From: Sporomusaceae bacterium FL31
Lineage (GTDB): Bacteria; Bacillota; Negativicutes; DSM-1736; Dendrosporobacteraceae
DNA: 64,000 nucleotides
Direction: 5' to 3'
Assembly (NCBI GenBank): GCA_003990955.1
Contig: BIFV01000011.1
Span: 55,606-119,605 of the forward strand
The notes under the pieces were generated by a model. It saw only the letters and a list, made by a program, of their open reading frames with translations, ran no database searches and was not told where the DNA came from. The position numbers and the translations under genes are program-made. Below, piece after piece: positions 55,066 through 63,836 of the stretch (positions are counted from its first letter, which is position 1; the number at the start of each line of letters is the position of its first letter).

Positions 55066-55168
55066 TTGACACCTGTCGATTTTTAAAATAAAATGTAACC
55101 ATTACACGTGCTGATCAGAAATCTGAAGGCCGGACAAATTAGGTAAACTAATTTGTCCGGCCTTTTTG
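55066..55168 (+). promoter_or_regulatory. Strong promoter with short leader and terminator before the CoA ligase operon
   Basis: TTGACA (55066-55071), 17-nt spacer, TAAAAT (55089-55094). About 30 nt further a TCAG-AAAT-CTGA hairpin, then a terminator AAGGCCGGACAAATT/AATTTGTCCGGCCTT with TTTTT (55126-55168), 60 bp before the first gene. Either an attenuator or small riboswitch, or a separate 70-nt RNA. No known aptamer recognised. Confidence 0.6.
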
Positions 55169-55228
55169 CGTTCTTAAAAATCCTATGTTTAGAGCCTTTC
55201 CAAACTACCAAGATAAGGAGAAAATCAC

Positions 55229-56554
55229 ATGACTCATCATACCGCCAATTTTTGGGACCAGCAATTAGAGACACAGACTCGTCAGGAATGGGAGGCATTA
55301 AAGCTCCAACTCCTAAAAAAGCATCTGCAGGCTGCTTATGAAGGATCGCCCTATTACCGCAGCGTGTTTGACCAAGCTGGACTGCGGCCGGAAAAAGTCA
55401 AAACCCTGGCCGATATTCAACATTTCCCAACCATGAATAAAATCATCCTGCGCGAACGGCAAGAACTCGTCCCCCCATTCGGTGATATTGTCGCCGTACC
55501 CGAACAAGAAATCGTCTATATCTCCACTTCCAGCGGCTCGACCGGCGTACCGACAGCCTCACCCTTTACGGCTCAGGATTTCGAAGACTGGATCGACTAT
55601 GAGGCCAGACAGTTTTTCTCCAGCGGGCTGCGGCCGACAGACCGCTATTGCCATGCACTCAACTTCTCCTTGTTTGTCGGCGGACCCTGCGTGCTGGGCG
55701 CCCAAAAGGTCGGGGCGTTATCCATTCACGCCGGAACAGTGCCCTCGGAAAGATTGCTGGCACTCATCCGCCAATTCGGTGTAACCGCCATTTGGACAAC
55801 CCCTTCCTATGCCTGGTATCTTGGTGAAACAGCCCGTAAAGAAGGCATTGATCCGGCCAAAGAACTGTCTGTGCAAAAAATATTCGTAGCCGGCGAGCCG
55901 GGCGGCTCCATCCCCGAGACCCGCAAAAACATCGAACAGCTTTGGGGCGCCGATGTTTATGACTATTACGGCCTTTCGGATATCTTTGGCTCCTGCGCAG
56001 GCATGTGCACCGCAAAGGACGGTTTGCACTGGGCCGAGGATCACATTCTAACCGAAGTGTTACATCCGGATACCGGTGAGCCGGTTGCCGAAGGAGAAAG
56101 AGGCGAACTGGTCTTAACCACCTTAAAAAAATCAGCCCGCCCGCTCATTCGCTTCCGTACCGGCGATATTGTTTCCTACACAACAGAGCCATGTAGCTGC
56201 GGTCGCACCGCGTTAAGACTGCACGGTATTCATGGCCGCCTGGATGATATGCTTATCATCAAAGGCGTAAACGTATTCCCCAGCGACATTGAAGCCATTG
56301 TTCGCAAGGATTCCGATTTTACCGGAGAATACAGCCTGGTCGTCGACCGGATCAATCATCTGGACGAACTGACCATTCAGGTTGAAAGCGGTTTGGCTCA
56401 TGCTAAAGACAGCCTGGCTGCCCGCTTAAATAAAGCCATCAAAAGCACGGTGGGCCTATCGGCCAAAATCGAAATTCTTGAGCCCGATACCTTGCCAAGG
56501 GCTACCCATAAGGCCAAAAGGGTATTGGACAATCGTAAAAATATCTGGAGCTAA
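55229..56554 (+). CDS. Phenylacetate-CoA-ligase-like acyl-CoA synthetase (441 aa)
   Basis: PaaK-type adenylate-forming enzyme: the AMP loop ISTSSGSTGVPT, YDYYGLSDIFG, RFRTGDIV and GRLDDMLIIKGVNVFPSDIE, plus a CSCGRT element typical of the family. Activates an aryl or other carboxylate to its CoA ester with ATP. Good ribosome site (AAGGAG). First of five genes on the plus strand, with a dehydratase-like enzyme and a MetQNI-type importer. The substrate is unknown. Confidence 0.88.
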   Translation: MTHHTANFWDQQLETQTRQEWEALKLQLLKKHLQAAYEGSPYYRSVFDQAGLRPEKVKTLADIQHFPTMNKIILRERQELVPPFGDIVAVPEQEIVYISTSSGSTGVPTASPFTAQDFEDWIDYEARQFFSSGLRPTDRYCHALNFSLFVGGPCVLGAQKVGALSIHAGTVPSERLLALIRQFGVTAIWTTPSYAWYLGETARKEGIDPAKELSVQKIFVAGEPGGSIPETRKNIEQLWGADVYDYYGLSDIFGSCAGMCTAKDGLHWAEDHILTEVLHPDTGEPVAEGERGELVLTTLKKSARPLIRFRTGDIVSYTTEPCSCGRTALRLHGIHGRLDDMLIIKGVNVFPSDIEAIVRKDSDFTGEYSLVVDRINHLDELTIQVESGLAHAKDSLAARLNKAIKSTVGLSAKIEILEPDTLPRATHKAKRVLDNRKNIWS

Positions 56555-56564
56555 GGAGACCATC

Positions 56565-58022
56565 ATGACACTAAAAAACGGTACCGAATATATTCAAAGC
56601 TTAAAGCGCTTACGGCCCAACATGTATAAATGGGGCCAGTTGATCGAGGATGTGACGACACATCCGGCAACCAAGCTGCATATCCAATCAGTCGCACTTT
56701 CCTATGACGCAGCCTTTGATGACGAACAAGCCAGTATTTTTACCAACACCTCGCATCTGACCAATAAAAAAGCCCATCGCTGGAACACATTAATGAAAAG
56801 CCCTGAAGATATCATCGGCAACATCCGCATGAAACGCGCCCAGTTTACTAAAACCGGCACCTGCCAGGGAGCGACCTGCACGGGCTGGACCATTGCCAAT
56901 GCGCTGTGGGCTGTCACCTATGAAGTAGATGCTGCATTGGGAACAGGCTATCATGACCGTCTGAAAAACTTTTTATATTACATAGAAGACCAAGCGCTTA
57001 CAGTCGCCGGTGCCATCACCGATGCCAAAGGCAACCGCACGTTAAAACCGTCGCAGCAGTCTAATCCGGATACCAACCTGCATATCAGCCAGGTGCGTCC
57101 GGATGGCATTGTTGTCCGGGGCTACAAGGCTCAAATTTGCGGGGTTGCCGCTGCCCATGAAATTATTTGCGTACCTGGAAACGGTTATGGAGAGGTCGAC
57201 AAGGATTTTGCCGTTGCTTTTGCCGTACCGCGTGATGTTGAAGGCCTGACCATTGTTGAAACACGCCGGCCAAGCGATACCAGAGATGAAGAAGAAGGAT
57301 GGGATTCACCCAAGGCCGGCGCAATCACTCAGGCTTATCTGCTGTTTGATGACGTGTTTGTCCCGAATGAGCGAATCTTTTTGCAAGGCGAATTTGCCTA
57401 CAGCGGAAAATTCATTGAATATTTCACAGCCATTTACCGGGCGGCTATCGGCGCTTGCGTTGCCGGACAGGGGGATGTTCTCATCGGTGCCGCCATCAAT
57501 ATGGCACGCGCTAACGGTCTGGCCCGCAAAACTTTTCAGGATAAATTAAACCAAATGGCGATCAATAATGAGGTGACATTTGGACTGGGCCTGGGTTCGG
57601 TATTGCTGGGACATCAGCACCCGTCCGGCGTCTGGCTGCCGGATTCCCTACTGGCCCATGTCAATAAAACGCAAGTGGCCAAACTGCCTTACGAGACAAA
57701 GCTGCTAGCCCAGGACATCAGTGGCGGTATCGCGGAAACAGGCTGTTTTCCCTCCTATCAGGATTTTCAGTCCCCCCAGTATGGTCAGGATTTGCTGAAT
57801 GCCCTAACCGCCGGAGCCGACGGAGAAACTCGCGCCAAAACGGCCCGTCTGGTCGAATGGCTGACTATCGGTGGAGGCGTTCCAGGCTGCATGCATGGCG
57901 GCGGCTCGCCGGATGGAGCCAAACTCGTAGTCCGGGCGCTGGAGCCATGGGAGAAATATGCTGCCGCAGCTGCAAAAGTAGCTGGAATCGATGAACTCGC
58001 TGATCCGATCACTAAAAAATAG
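56565..58022 (+). CDS. 4-hydroxybutyryl-CoA dehydratase/HpaB superfamily flavoprotein (485 aa)
   Basis: Acyl-CoA-dehydrogenase-like fold with the HpaB/AbfD sequence type (TKTGTCQGATCTGW, HISQVRPDGIVVRGYK, FDDVFVPNERIFLQG, IGACVAGQGD). AbfD binds a 4Fe-4S cluster with Cys99, Cys103, His292 and Cys299. Here C100 and C298 align well, a second Cys is at 105, and the His position is Tyr291. The cluster may be bound differently or be absent. The start is ATG 56565 with AAGGAG 6 nt upstream. Follows the CoA ligase by 10 bp, so it likely acts on that CoA ester. A flavin hydroxylase is less likely in an anaerobe. Confidence 0.8.
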   Translation: MTLKNGTEYIQSLKRLRPNMYKWGQLIEDVTTHPATKLHIQSVALSYDAAFDDEQASIFTNTSHLTNKKAHRWNTLMKSPEDIIGNIRMKRAQFTKTGTCQGATCTGWTIANALWAVTYEVDAALGTGYHDRLKNFLYYIEDQALTVAGAITDAKGNRTLKPSQQSNPDTNLHISQVRPDGIVVRGYKAQICGVAAAHEIICVPGNGYGEVDKDFAVAFAVPRDVEGLTIVETRRPSDTRDEEEGWDSPKAGAITQAYLLFDDVFVPNERIFLQGEFAYSGKFIEYFTAIYRAAIGACVAGQGDVLIGAAINMARANGLARKTFQDKLNQMAINNEVTFGLGLGSVLLGHQHPSGVWLPDSLLAHVNKTQVAKLPYETKLLAQDISGGIAETGCFPSYQDFQSPQYGQDLLNALTAGADGETRAKTARLVEWLTIGGGVPGCMHGGGSPDGAKLVVRALEPWEKYAAAAAKVAGIDELADPITKK

Positions 58023-58141
58023 AGCTTCATATGACCTTTCTATATTAAGGAGGTTATTGCATCACCCGCTATTCGATCAACCACTTAAGAAAACGTTCAA
58101 CCCCGTGACATGACAAAAACAAATAAAAAAATGGAGGAATC

Positions 58142-59017
58142 ATGATGAAAAAGCATCTTCGTCTCATCGCCGCACTTATGCTGACCGTCTTTATCGGTCT
58201 TTTGGCAGGCTGCCAGTCTGCCCCATCCACCAGTCAGTCTCAACCCAAGAAATTGGTTTTCGGGGTTGCCCCTGGCCCTTATGGCGATATGATCCGCTAT
58301 GCCATCAAGCCTGGCCTTGAGAAAAAGGGTTATACCGTCGAAGTCAAGGAATTCAGCGATTATGTTCAGCCCAATCTGGCCCTTAACAACAAAGAGCTTG
58401 ATGCAAACTTGTTCCAGCACCGTCCTTATCTGGAAAAGTTCTCAGCCGATAAAGGTCTGAAGCTTTCCCCTGTTGTCAATATTCCTACTGCCGGTCTGGG
58501 CATCTATTCCCGTAAAATCAATGCTAAAAATGCCGAAGAATTGAAAGCCGCCATCAAACCTGGCGATGAAATCACGCTGGCCAACGATCCGACCAATCTG
58601 ACCCGAGCGCTTCGTTTATTAGCCAAGAACGAATTAATTACCTTTAAATCCACTATTGATGCCACCAAGGCTTCTGAAAAGGATATTGAGAAAAATCCAT
58701 ATGGACTGAAAGTCTCCCCTGTTGAAGCGGCCCAACTGCCCCGTACTTTAGACAGTGTTGCCTTGTCGGTAGTGAACGGAAACTTTGCCATTGCGGCCGG
58801 TATCCCGCTCTCCTCTGCGATTATTAAAGAAGAATTAAGCGAAGAATTGAAAAACCTGGTTGCCGTCCGTACTGAGGATTTGGACAAACAGTTTGTAAAA
58901 GACATTAAGGAAGTCATCGAGTCTGAAGACTTCAAGAAAGCCATTGAAGATCCGAAAAACGTATTTAAAGATTTCCAAAAACCAGATTGGTACAAAACCA
59001 AGTGGAATATTCAATAA
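58142..59017 (+). CDS. MetQ/NlpA family binding lipoprotein (291 aa)
   Basis: Lipoprotein signal ending LLAGC. NlpA family body: KLVFGVAPGPYGDMI, VEVKEFSDYVQPNLALNNKELDANLFQHRPYLEKF. Usually binds methionine; in this catabolic operon another amino-acid-like ligand is possible. ATG 58142 or 58145 after GGAGGA. Confidence 0.88.
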   Translation: MMKKHLRLIAALMLTVFIGLLAGCQSAPSTSQSQPKKLVFGVAPGPYGDMIRYAIKPGLEKKGYTVEVKEFSDYVQPNLALNNKELDANLFQHRPYLEKFSADKGLKLSPVVNIPTAGLGIYSRKINAKNAEELKAAIKPGDEITLANDPTNLTRALRLLAKNELITFKSTIDATKASEKDIEKNPYGLKVSPVEAAQLPRTLDSVALSVVNGNFAIAAGIPLSSAIIKEELSEELKNLVAVRTEDLDKQFVKDIKEVIESEDFKKAIEDPKNVFKDFQKPDWYKTKWNIQ

Positions 59018-59033
59018 CATGGAGGCCGTTCCG

Positions 59034-60041
59034 ATGATTGCTTTACAAAACATAACCGTGACATTTGCTGCCAAAGATCAGACTTTTGCAGCGGTCAGCG
59101 ATACTTCGCTGCACATCAATAAAGGTGAAATTTTCGGGATTGTCGGGACAAGCGGAGCAGGGAAAAGCACCCTGCTCCGTACTATTAACCTGCTCCAGCC
59201 CCCCACCGAAGGCAGAATCCTCATTGACGGGCATGATATCACCGATTATACAGGAGACGATTTAAGAAAAATCAGAACTCAAACCGGAATGATCTTTCAG
59301 CATTTCAACCTGATCCACACGAAAACCGTCTACGAAAATATCGCCTTCGCCATGAAAGCCGCTAACGCCGATAAAGCCCTGATCGCCGAGCGGGTCAAAG
59401 AACTGCTGGAACTGGTAAGCTTAAGCGACCGCCGGGATCATTACCCCGCTCAGCTCAGCGGCGGGCAAAAGCAGCGTGTCGGAATTGCCCGTGCGCTGGC
59501 CAATAAACCAAACATATTGCTTTGCGACGAACCTACCTCGGCCTTGGATTTGGAGACCACCAATTCCATTCTGGAACTGCTGAAAAATATCAATAAGCAA
59601 ACCGGCATTACTATGGTGCTTATCACCCACGAAATGGCCGTCATCAAAAAGATTTGTGACCGGGTGGCCGTTATGAGCAAAGGCAAGGTTGTAGAAACAG
59701 GCAGTGTCTTAGATATCTTCTCCAAGCCCCAGCATTCCTTCACCCAGCAGCTGGTGGCCCATTCTTATGATCTGGATTTGCCGCAGCGGCTGCTGCAGGA
59801 TACCCGCGGAAAAATATTTAAAATCGTGTACCGTGGCGACAAAGCCGAAGATCCGGTATTGTCCGACACGGCCCAGCGCTTTCCGGTCAAATTGAACATT
59901 TTGCACGGAAAAATTGAGTATATTAATGATCAGCCTTTGGGAATCCTGTTGGTTAATGCCATTGGGGAACAAGCGGATGTCGATCAGGCCATTGAGTATA
60001 TCCGCACCAAAGTCGATCAGGTGGAGGTATATCATGGCTAG
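59034..60041 (+). CDS. MetN-type ABC ATPase (335 aa)
   Basis: Walker A GTSGAGKST, Q-loop GMIFQHFNLIHTKTVYENIAF, signature LSGGQKQR, Walker B LLCDEPTSALD, and a C-terminal ACT-like NIL domain (about 250-335), which in MetN senses the ligand. The start is ATG 59034 (GGAGG 8 nt upstream). Overlaps metI by 8 bp. Confidence 0.92.
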   Translation: MIALQNITVTFAAKDQTFAAVSDTSLHINKGEIFGIVGTSGAGKSTLLRTINLLQPPTEGRILIDGHDITDYTGDDLRKIRTQTGMIFQHFNLIHTKTVYENIAFAMKAANADKALIAERVKELLELVSLSDRRDHYPAQLSGGQKQRVGIARALANKPNILLCDEPTSALDLETTNSILELLKNINKQTGITMVLITHEMAVIKKICDRVAVMSKGKVVETGSVLDIFSKPQHSFTQQLVAHSYDLDLPQRLLQDTRGKIFKIVYRGDKAEDPVLSDTAQRFPVKLNILHGKIEYINDQPLGILLVNAIGEQADVDQAIEYIRTKVDQVEVYHG

Positions 60042-60699
60042 CATTGACTGGGTCAGTTTATTTGCCGATTTATCCAAAGCTTTCGGCGAAACTTTTTTCA
60101 TGGTGGGTGTGTCTCTGGCACTATCCCTGCTGCTAGGAATTCCTTTAGGCCTGCTCCTTTATGTCACCGACAAGGGCTTGTTCGCCGAGAACCGTTTTGT
60201 CAATGTACTGGGCGACTTAACAGTGAACATTATCCGCTCGACTCCTTTTGTCATTTTACTGGTACTGGTTTTACCGGTCACCCAAAAGCTCATCGGAACG
60301 ACCATCGGTCCGGTGGCTGCCTCTGTTCCCCTCTCCATTGCTGCTGTTGCCTTTTACGCCCGCCTGGTGCAGGGTTCACTCTGCGAGGTCGACCGAGGCG
60401 TGATTGAAGCCGCCATTTCCATGGGAGCCACTCCCCGCATGATTATTGTCGATGTGCTGCTATCAGAAAGCCTGCCTGGCCTGCTGCGCGGGCTGACCAT
60501 CACCGCCGTAAGCCTGATCGGCTATTCAGCCATGGCCGGCATTGTCGGCGGCGGCGGCGTAGGCGACCTGGCCATCCGCTTTGGCTACTACCGCTATGAA
60601 ACCGATATCATGCTGATCACCGTAACGCTGCTGGTTATCCTGGTCCAAATTGTACAAACCGCAGGAGATTTCCTCGCCAACCGCTCAACCAAGCAATAA
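60034..60699 (+). CDS. MetI-type ABC permease (221 aa)
   Basis: Five membrane segments and the permease loop EAAISMGATPRMIIVDVLLSES. Start ATG 60034 with GGAGG 6 nt upstream. The stop lies 3 bp before a 32-bp repeat that recurs at 63805. Confidence 0.92.
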   Translation: MASIDWVSLFADLSKAFGETFFMVGVSLALSLLLGIPLGLLLYVTDKGLFAENRFVNVLGDLTVNIIRSTPFVILLVLVLPVTQKLIGTTIGPVAASVPLSIAAVAFYARLVQGSLCEVDRGVIEAAISMGATPRMIIVDVLLSESLPGLLRGLTITAVSLIGYSAMAGIVGGGGVGDLAIRFGYYRYETDIMLITVTLLVILVQIVQTAGDFLANRSTKQ

Positions 60700-60702
60700 A
60701 CA

Positions 60703-60734
60703 GCCATCGGGGACGGTTCTTTTTGACAGGAATT
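60703..60734. repeat. 32-bp direct repeat, left copy
   Basis: Identical to 63805-63836; core GGGGACGGTTCTTTTTGACA. The looser flanking similarity (AGTAAG..., then CTTCTAGC hairpin) extends over about 160 bp. Confidence 0.8.
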
Positions 60735-60815
60735 TGCATCGATTTTCAGCGTACTGGACAAAGAGAACGCAGAAGCGATAATACCGCCGTTGAACTGATC
60801 ACACGGAAAGGTTAA

Positions 60816-61472
60816 TTAGGATATAGTAAGAGTCTCTTTATAGGCAAAAAACCTTCTAGCATCTGCTAGAAGGTTTGATTTTTTTTGAGCGAATGACAAA
60901 ATTTGAACTCGCGGTCCACGACTTGGGAATTCAAAAAGGGCATTTTTTCTCCCGTGCTGTTGAGCATATTCGAAAGCAGCAATAATGATTCGTTCAACCC
61001 CTTTACGGGTATTAACGTCTTCTTGAATGGCGATTTCGTCAGGTGTATCCTTCTTAAAGATCCCCCCCATATTGATGTACATGCCTTCAGTGTTTTCTCG
61101 AAAAATGACAAAATTGATATCTTGGGTCGTACGATTCTTCAGTGGGGTAAGCGTTTCATCCAATAATTTGATGGGTCTAAAATTTACATAAAGATCTAAG
61201 CCAAAACGCAGTTTAAATAAAATTTTTCCAGTTGGTACTCGCGGATCGCCAAAAGCGCCGGCAAGTATCGCGTCATACTCATTGCGCAACAGTTCCAGCG
61301 CACCTTCAGGTAAAGCGATTCCTTCCTTAAGATACTTTTCCGCGCTCCAGTCGAAATGAGTCAATACCAGTTCTAACCCATAAAGTTGTTGTGCTCTTTT
61401 AAGAACTTTTACCGCTTCACGGGTTACATCAACACCGATACCGTCACCTGGAATAATGGCAATATGCTTCAT
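60816..61472 (-). pseudogene. Truncated isopropylmalate/isocitrate dehydrogenase family gene
   Basis: Residues 1 to about 175 follow the family (IAIIPGDGIGVDVTREAV, AILAGAFGDPRVP, LDLYVNFRPIKLL, FVIFRENTEGMYINMGG), but the full enzyme has about 350 residues. From about 60955 the similarity ends, and the frame runs through a terminator hairpin before its stop. The substrate-binding Lys/Asp half and most of the NAD site are missing, so it should be inactive. The start is ATG 61472 (GGGAGGG 6 nt upstream). Tartrate/malate-type members are also possible ancestors. Confidence 0.75.
60846..60872. terminator. Hairpin CCTTCTAGC/GCTAGAAGG
   Basis: AACCTTCTAGC-ATCT-GCTAGAAGGTT with A and T runs on both sides. 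The last bases of the window (63985-64000) are the left arm of a second copy. Confidence 0.75.
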
Positions 61473-61607
61473 TACCTTCCCTCCCAATTGCAACTCCTCC
61501 GCTGACCCTACAGTTCAACCATTTTAAACTCTGACAAGATGGACACTTGAAACCAGACTGATCTATGAAACCATGCTGTAACAAGCTCGGGATAGCACTT
61601 GGGAAGC

Positions 61608-62582
61608 TTATCTTTTTAAAGAAGCCGTAATAATTGCCATATGATAAACTTCATCCGCATTACAACCTCTTGAAAGGTCATTGATCGGTGCATTCAGTCC
61701 CTGCAGGATCGGGCCATATGCCTCAAAGTTTCCAAGACGCTGAGCTATCTTATAACCAATATTACCGGCATTAATATCTGGGAATATGAAAGTGTTCGCT
61801 TCCCCAGCGACAGGAGAGTGTGACGCTTTTATTTTTGCAACATCTTTGGAAAACGCGGCATCAAACTGCAGCTCACCGTCAATTGGAAAATCAAGATTCA
61901 TACTCTTTAATTTTGTGGCTGTATTTCGCATTTTATCAACTGATTCTCCTGCACCTGATCCTAACGTGCTATAAGATAGTAAAGCAACTTTTGGATCAAT
62001 TGAAAAGACTTTTGCGGTTCTTGCCGTTTCAACAGCAATCTCGACAAGTTCATCCTCACTTGGATTCAAGTTGATAGCACAATCGGCCATCGCATACTTT
62101 TCCTCAACATTCTCTATTTTGCGGTATAGAATAAAGCTGCTTGATACAATTTTATTTCCAGGTGAGGTTTTAATAAGTTGAAGTGCCGGGCGAACGGTGT
62201 CGGCAGTAGAATAGGTTGCGCCACCTAAAAGGCCGTCAGCATACCCCATTTTTACAAGCATCGTACCGAAATAATTAGTTTTCATCAAAGACTCTCGGCA
62301 GGTGGCCTCATCCATTTTTCCTTTTCTAAGTTCAACCATCATCGCAATCATGGATTCGATAGCCGGATATGTCTTTGGATCGATGATTTCAATTTCATTG
62401 ATAAGAAAACCATACTTTTGCGATACCCTATAGATCTCTTCCGGATTGCCTAACAATATCGGCTCGAGGATCTTCTCTTTTTTTAAACGGCTTGCAGCCT
62501 CAAGAATTCTTGGATCTGCCCCTTCCGTGAATACTAGCTTTTGCTGTTTGGCTTTTAATTGTTCAACCATACTTTCAAACAT
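61608..62582 (-). CDS. pta: Phosphate acetyltransferase (324 aa)
   Basis: Family opening LVFTEGADPRILEAASRLK, then GMLVKMGYADGLLGGATYSTADTVRPALQ-type core, ALLSYSTLGSGAGESVDKMR and FPDINAGNIGYKIAQRLG. Converts acetyl-CoA and phosphate to acetyl phosphate. The start is ATG 62582 with GGAGG 8 nt upstream, not the longer frames. No acetate kinase gene is adjacent; the divergent LysR gene may control it. Confidence 0.95.
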   Translation of the reverse strand: MFESMVEQLKAKQQKLVFTEGADPRILEAASRLKKEKILEPILLGNPEEIYRVSQKYGFLINEIEIIDPKTYPAIESMIAMMVELRKGKMDEATCRESLMKTNYFGTMLVKMGYADGLLGGATYSTADTVRPALQLIKTSPGNKIVSSSFILYRKIENVEEKYAMADCAINLNPSEDELVEIAVETARTAKVFSIDPKVALLSYSTLGSGAGESVDKMRNTATKLKSMNLDFPIDGELQFDAAFSKDVAKIKASHSPVAGEANTFIFPDINAGNIGYKIAQRLGNFEAYGPILQGLNAPINDLSRGCNADEVYHMAIITASLKR

Positions 62583-62931
62583 TTGACATACCTCCATTTT
62601 TACTGATTGGATTTTATTTAGCGATGCAGCAAGACCCCACATCTTCTCCTTATTGAAGCTACACTGTTTTCTGAAGCTGCTTTCTCAATTATTCAGTCCC
62701 ATGTGCTTGCATGCCCAATCAGACATTTACTGAATGTTTTATTTTTAGCTTTTCGGACTTGGAAAATGCCGGCGATACCTTGGTTCACCACGGTTAGCCA
62801 TTGTCTGTTATGGGTATTAAAAATTGACGAGTTCGATGATCTATGTTAATTTTAATAATATAGATAAACATTGTAAAACTTAAATTATTTATAAAGAATA
62901 TTAAATTTTTCTATAATCGGAGGGGCTGCGG
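62583..62931. other. Divergent intergenic region, pta / lysR
   Basis: About 350 bp. The part next to the LysR gene (62830-62915) is very AT-rich and probably holds its promoter and operator. No RNA motif or hairpin recognised. Confidence 0.4.
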
Positions 62932-63828
62932 GTGTATTTTCCGGGTATTGAGGCATTTCTGGCGATCGTACAAACCAAAAGTATCAGCAAGGCCGCTGTT
63001 CTACTGCATTTATCCCAAGCAACTGTCAGCTACCGGCTTAAAACCCTGGAACAGGAAATGGGCGGGGTATTAGTCGAACGCCAAAAGGGGCTGACTAATA
63101 TCCGTCTTACCCCTATGGGGGAGAGCTTTTTCAGCATTGCAGAGCGCTTTAATGCGCTTTGGCGTGAGACTCAAATTTTGCAGGCCAATGGACCGCAATT
63201 GACGTTGTCGATCAGTGCGGCCGAAAGCTTAAGTCACTTTATGCTGCCATCGATTTACTACCAATTAAGCCGCTATTCACCGGCAATCCGTTTACAGATT
63301 CGCACCCAGCATACGCAAGAAGCCTTTCGAAGCATCGAAAACCGTGAAATGGATGTGGCTTTTGTTGTTCGTGAAATCGTGTCTCCCAGCGTTGTCGTTA
63401 CCCCAGTCTTTACCGATGACATGAGGCTGCTTCGCTTAGCAGCCCCTGACAGGCAGCCGGATGCTGTGGTGGATAAAAAAGATTTGGACCCGGAGCACGA
63501 AATTTTTGTTAATATCGGTAAAGAATTTCAGTTCAAGCATGATCAATGGTGGGACCCTACCTGTCCGTCACGAATTCATCTGGATAATGCCGGACTGATT
63601 CCGGTTTTTCTAAAAAATACTAGAAATTGGGCCATTGTGCCCTCCTGTGTCGGTGTCCGGCTGATTCAGACACATCCGTTTGTGCTCCAGCGGCTTTCAG
63701 AATCTCTGCCCGGCTGGAACTGTTTGAAGGTTACCCATAAATTCCCCAATGAGTCTACTTTAAAAAGCCTTTCCATTCTCGATCAGTACCTGCAGGAGTT
63801 TCTTGCCATCGGGGACGGTTCTTTTTGA
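62932..63828 (+). CDS. LysR family regulator, C-terminus ends inside a repeat (298 aa)
   Basis: Winged HTH (FLAIVQTKSISKAAVLLHLSQATVSYRLKTLEQEMG) followed by the effector-binding domain (TLSISAAESLSHFMLPSIYYQLS). The start is GTG 62932 with GGAGG 8 nt upstream. The last residues, AIGDGSF, and the stop are encoded by the 32-bp repeat, so the original end may have been changed. Target unknown; pta (divergent) or the CoA ligase operon are candidates. Confidence 0.88.
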   Translation: MYFPGIEAFLAIVQTKSISKAAVLLHLSQATVSYRLKTLEQEMGGVLVERQKGLTNIRLTPMGESFFSIAERFNALWRETQILQANGPQLTLSISAAESLSHFMLPSIYYQLSRYSPAIRLQIRTQHTQEAFRSIENREMDVAFVVREIVSPSVVVTPVFTDDMRLLRLAAPDRQPDAVVDKKDLDPEHEIFVNIGKEFQFKHDQWWDPTCPSRIHLDNAGLIPVFLKNTRNWAIVPSCVGVRLIQTHPFVLQRLSESLPGWNCLKVTHKFPNESTLKSLSILDQYLQEFLAIGDGSF

Positions 63829-63836
63829 CAGGAATT
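63805..63836. repeat. 32-bp direct repeat, right copy
   Basis: Identical to 60703-60734; overlaps the 3' end of the LysR gene. After it, 160 bp without a gene lead to the window edge. Confidence 0.8.

Noticed and set aside
55718..56044. Minus-strand frames opposite the CoA ligase gene
   Set aside because: High G+C gives long open frames on the opposite strand. The ligase motifs show the true strand.
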